The translations under genes were made by a program, and so were the position numbers. From positions 1-13,380 of the forward strand of contig CAMIOJ010000023.1 of assembly GCA_946222435.1 (NCBI GenBank): 13,380 nt of DNA, written 5' to 3'. Every line of letters begins with the position of its first letter. Position 1 is the first letter of the stretch. Below the pieces are notes generated by a model that worked only from the letters and a program-made list of their open reading frames with translations, was not told the DNA's origin and made no database searches. Below are positions 11,874 through 13,380 of this stretch, in pieces. Source of the DNA: an uncultured Micrococcus sp. (GTDB lineage Bacteria > Actinomycetota > Actinomycetes > Actinomycetales > Micrococcaceae).

Positions 11874-13380
11874 ATGACCGAGACCTTCGACGTGAACGCC
11901 GGGCTGACCGCCGACCAGCTCGTCCGCCTCACCGCCTTGCAGATGGCCGAGCGCCTCGCCGCCGGCACCACCACCTCTGCGGAGCTCGTGCAGGCCCACC
12001 TGGACCGCATCGCCGCCCACGACGGCGACGTGCGCGCCGAGGCCGCCGGCGACCGCGGCGTGCGCGCCTACCTCCACGTGAACACCGAGGAGGCGCTCGC
12101 CGTGGCCGCCGAGGTGGACGCGATCCGCGCCGCCGGCGGCCCCGAGGCCGAGGCACTGCACCCGCTGGCCGGCGTGCCCGTGGCCGTCAAGGACAACATC
12201 GTGACCGTGGGGCAGCCCACTACCGCGGCCTCGAAGATGCTGGACGGCTGGATGAGCCCCTACGACGCGCACGTGATCGAGCGCATCCGTGAGGCGAGGC
12301 TGCCGATCCTCGGCAAGACCAACATGGACGAGTTCGCCATGGGCGGCTCCACCGAGCACTCCGCGTTCGGCGTCACCCGCAACCCGTGGGACCCGGACCG
12401 CGTGCCCGGCGGCTCCGGCGGCGGCTCCGCCGCCGCGGTGGCCGGATTCCTGGCCCCGTTCGCCCTCGGTTCGGACACCGGCGGCTCCATCCGCGAGCCC
12501 GCCGCGTTCACCGGCACCGTGGGCATGAAGCCGACCTACGGCGCCGTGTCCCGCTACGGCGTGATCGCCATGGCCTCCTCCCTGGACCAGGTGGGCCCGG
12601 CCGCACGCACCGTGGCGGACGCCGCCGCCCTGCAGCAGGTCATCGGCGGCCACGACCGTCGTGACTCCACCTCGCTGCCGGACGAGCCGGCCGACCTCGT
12701 CTCCGCCGCCGGCAACCGGGACCTCACCGGCCTCAAGGTCGGCGTCATCGCGGACCAGTCCACCGAAGGCTTCGACGCCGGCGTGAAGGCCGCCTTCGAC
12801 GCGGACGTGGAGGCGCTGCGTGCCGCCGGCGCGGAGATCGTGGAGGTCTCCTGCCCGCACTTCGACGCCGCGCTCGCCGCGTACTACCTGATCATGCCGT
12901 CCGAGGCGTCCTCCAACCTGGCCCGCTACGACGGCGTACGCTACGGCAACCGCGTGGTCCCCGCCGGGGGCGGCACGATCGAGCAGGTCATGGGCGCAAC
13001 CCGCGAGGCCGGCTTCGGCCCCGAGGTGAAGCGCCGCATCATCCTGGGCACCTACGCCCTGTCCGCCGGCTACTACGACGCCTACTACGGTTCGGCGCAG
13101 AAGGTCCGCACCCTGGTGCAGGAGGACTTCGCCGCCGCGTTCGAGCAGGTGGACGTGCTGCTCACCCCGACCGCGCCGACCCCGGCGTTCGAGCTCGGCG
13201 CGCAGACCAAGGACCCGATGACGATGTACCTCAACGACATCGCCACCATCCCGGCCAACCTCGCCGGCGTCCCCGGCCTCTCCGTGCCGGGCGGCACCGT
13301 GGACGGCCTGCCGTACGGCCTGCAGCTCATGGCTCCGGCCCGTGAGGACGCCCGCCTGTACTCGGTGGGCGCCGCCGTGG
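11874..13380 (+). CDS. gatA: Aspartyl/glutamyl-tRNA amidotransferase subunit A, C-terminus cut by window edge
   Basis: GatA is the amidase-signature subunit that releases ammonia from glutamine (or asparagine) for transamidation of misacylated tRNA. The visible 502 residues contain the catalytic triad: K106 in VPVAVKDNI, the cis-Ser S181 in PGGSGGGSAAA and the nucleophile S205 in GSDTGGSIREPA, with the 24-residue spacing between the serines seen in amidase-signature enzymes. Substrate-pocket and C-terminal regions are present (SLDQVGP, LLTPTAPTPAF, the GLPYGLQLMAP stretch). Full GatA is about 500-515 residues, so only about the last 10-20 are missing. The ATG lies eight bases after the gatC stop, with GGAGAG at the end of gatC as ribosome binding site. 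E208 stands where I expect Gln in most GatA proteins. gatB is expected next. Confidence 0.95.
   Translation, partial: MTETFDVNAGLTADQLVRLTALQMAERLAAGTTTSAELVQAHLDRIAAHDGDVRAEAAGDRGVRAYLHVNTEEALAVAAEVDAIRAAGGPEAEALHPLAGVPVAVKDNIVTVGQPTTAASKMLDGWMSPYDAHVIERIREARLPILGKTNMDEFAMGGSTEHSAFGVTRNPWDPDRVPGGSGGGSAAAVAGFLAPFALGSDTGGSIREPAAFTGTVGMKPTYGAVSRYGVIAMASSLDQVGPAARTVADAAALQQVIGGHDRRDSTSLPDEPADLVSAAGNRDLTGLKVGVIADQSTEGFDAGVKAAFDADVEALRAAGAEIVEVSCPHFDAALAAYYLIMPSEASSNLARYDGVRYGNRVVPAGGGTIEQVMGATREAGFGPEVKRRIILGTYALSAGYYDAYYGSAQKVRTLVQEDFAAAFEQVDVLLTPTAPTPAFELGAQTKDPMTMYLNDIATIPANLAGVPGLSVPGGTVDGLPYGLQLMAPAREDARLYSVGAAV

Overview
The window is chromosomal DNA from a very high-GC actinobacterium. C or G fills almost every third codon position. 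The layout and protein sequences point to the Micrococcaceae (Micrococcus-like): the Mycobacterium-type order accE-accD | birA-PH protein, and a long LigA with an insertion I remember from Arthrobacter and Micrococcus relatives. Assignment to family is an inference; I see no rRNA or other marker that settles the species. Coding density is about 95%. There are no tRNAs, insertion sequences, CRISPR arrays or prophage genes, and no gene-free stretch exceeds about 210 bases.

Left block, minus strand (1-3408): a DUF885 peptidase-like gene cut by the left edge, then the overlapping pair accD-accE (acyl-CoA carboxylase carboxyltransferase and its small epsilon subunit). The carboxyltransferase carries Ile at the position known to favour acetyl-CoA, so it is probably the malonyl-CoA-forming subunit for lipid synthesis. 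The biotin carboxylase/BCCP subunit it needs is not here.

Central block, plus strand (3618-6924), divergent from accD: birA (biotin ligase, which activates the carboxylase), a two-helix bacterial-PH membrane protein, a class III adenylate cyclase with an N-terminal regulatory domain of the Rv1264 type, and a soluble PP2C phosphatase. The last three are tightly packed and look like a signalling set attached to the carboxylase locus.

Right block, plus strand (6972-11429): ligA (NAD-dependent DNA ligase), an inositol-monophosphatase-family enzyme, a membrane-anchored glutaredoxin-like protein and a GNAT acetyltransferase, joined by three consecutive 4-base stop/start overlaps, so probably one translationally coupled operon. 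After a hairpin and a promoter comes gatC-gatA (11569 to the right edge), subunits of the tRNA-dependent amidotransferase; gatB is expected just beyond.

Regulation visible in the DNA: TAnnnT or TAnnnT-like -10 elements without a clear -35 precede the DUF885 gene, accD, birA, ligA and gatC. For the DUF885 gene, birA and ligA the element sits 6-8 bases before the start codon, implying leaderless mRNAs. This is mostly an ordinary core-genome region. The parts most worth a second look are the cyclase/PH/PP2C set beside the carboxylase genes, the LigA insertion and the membrane glutaredoxin in the ligA operon.
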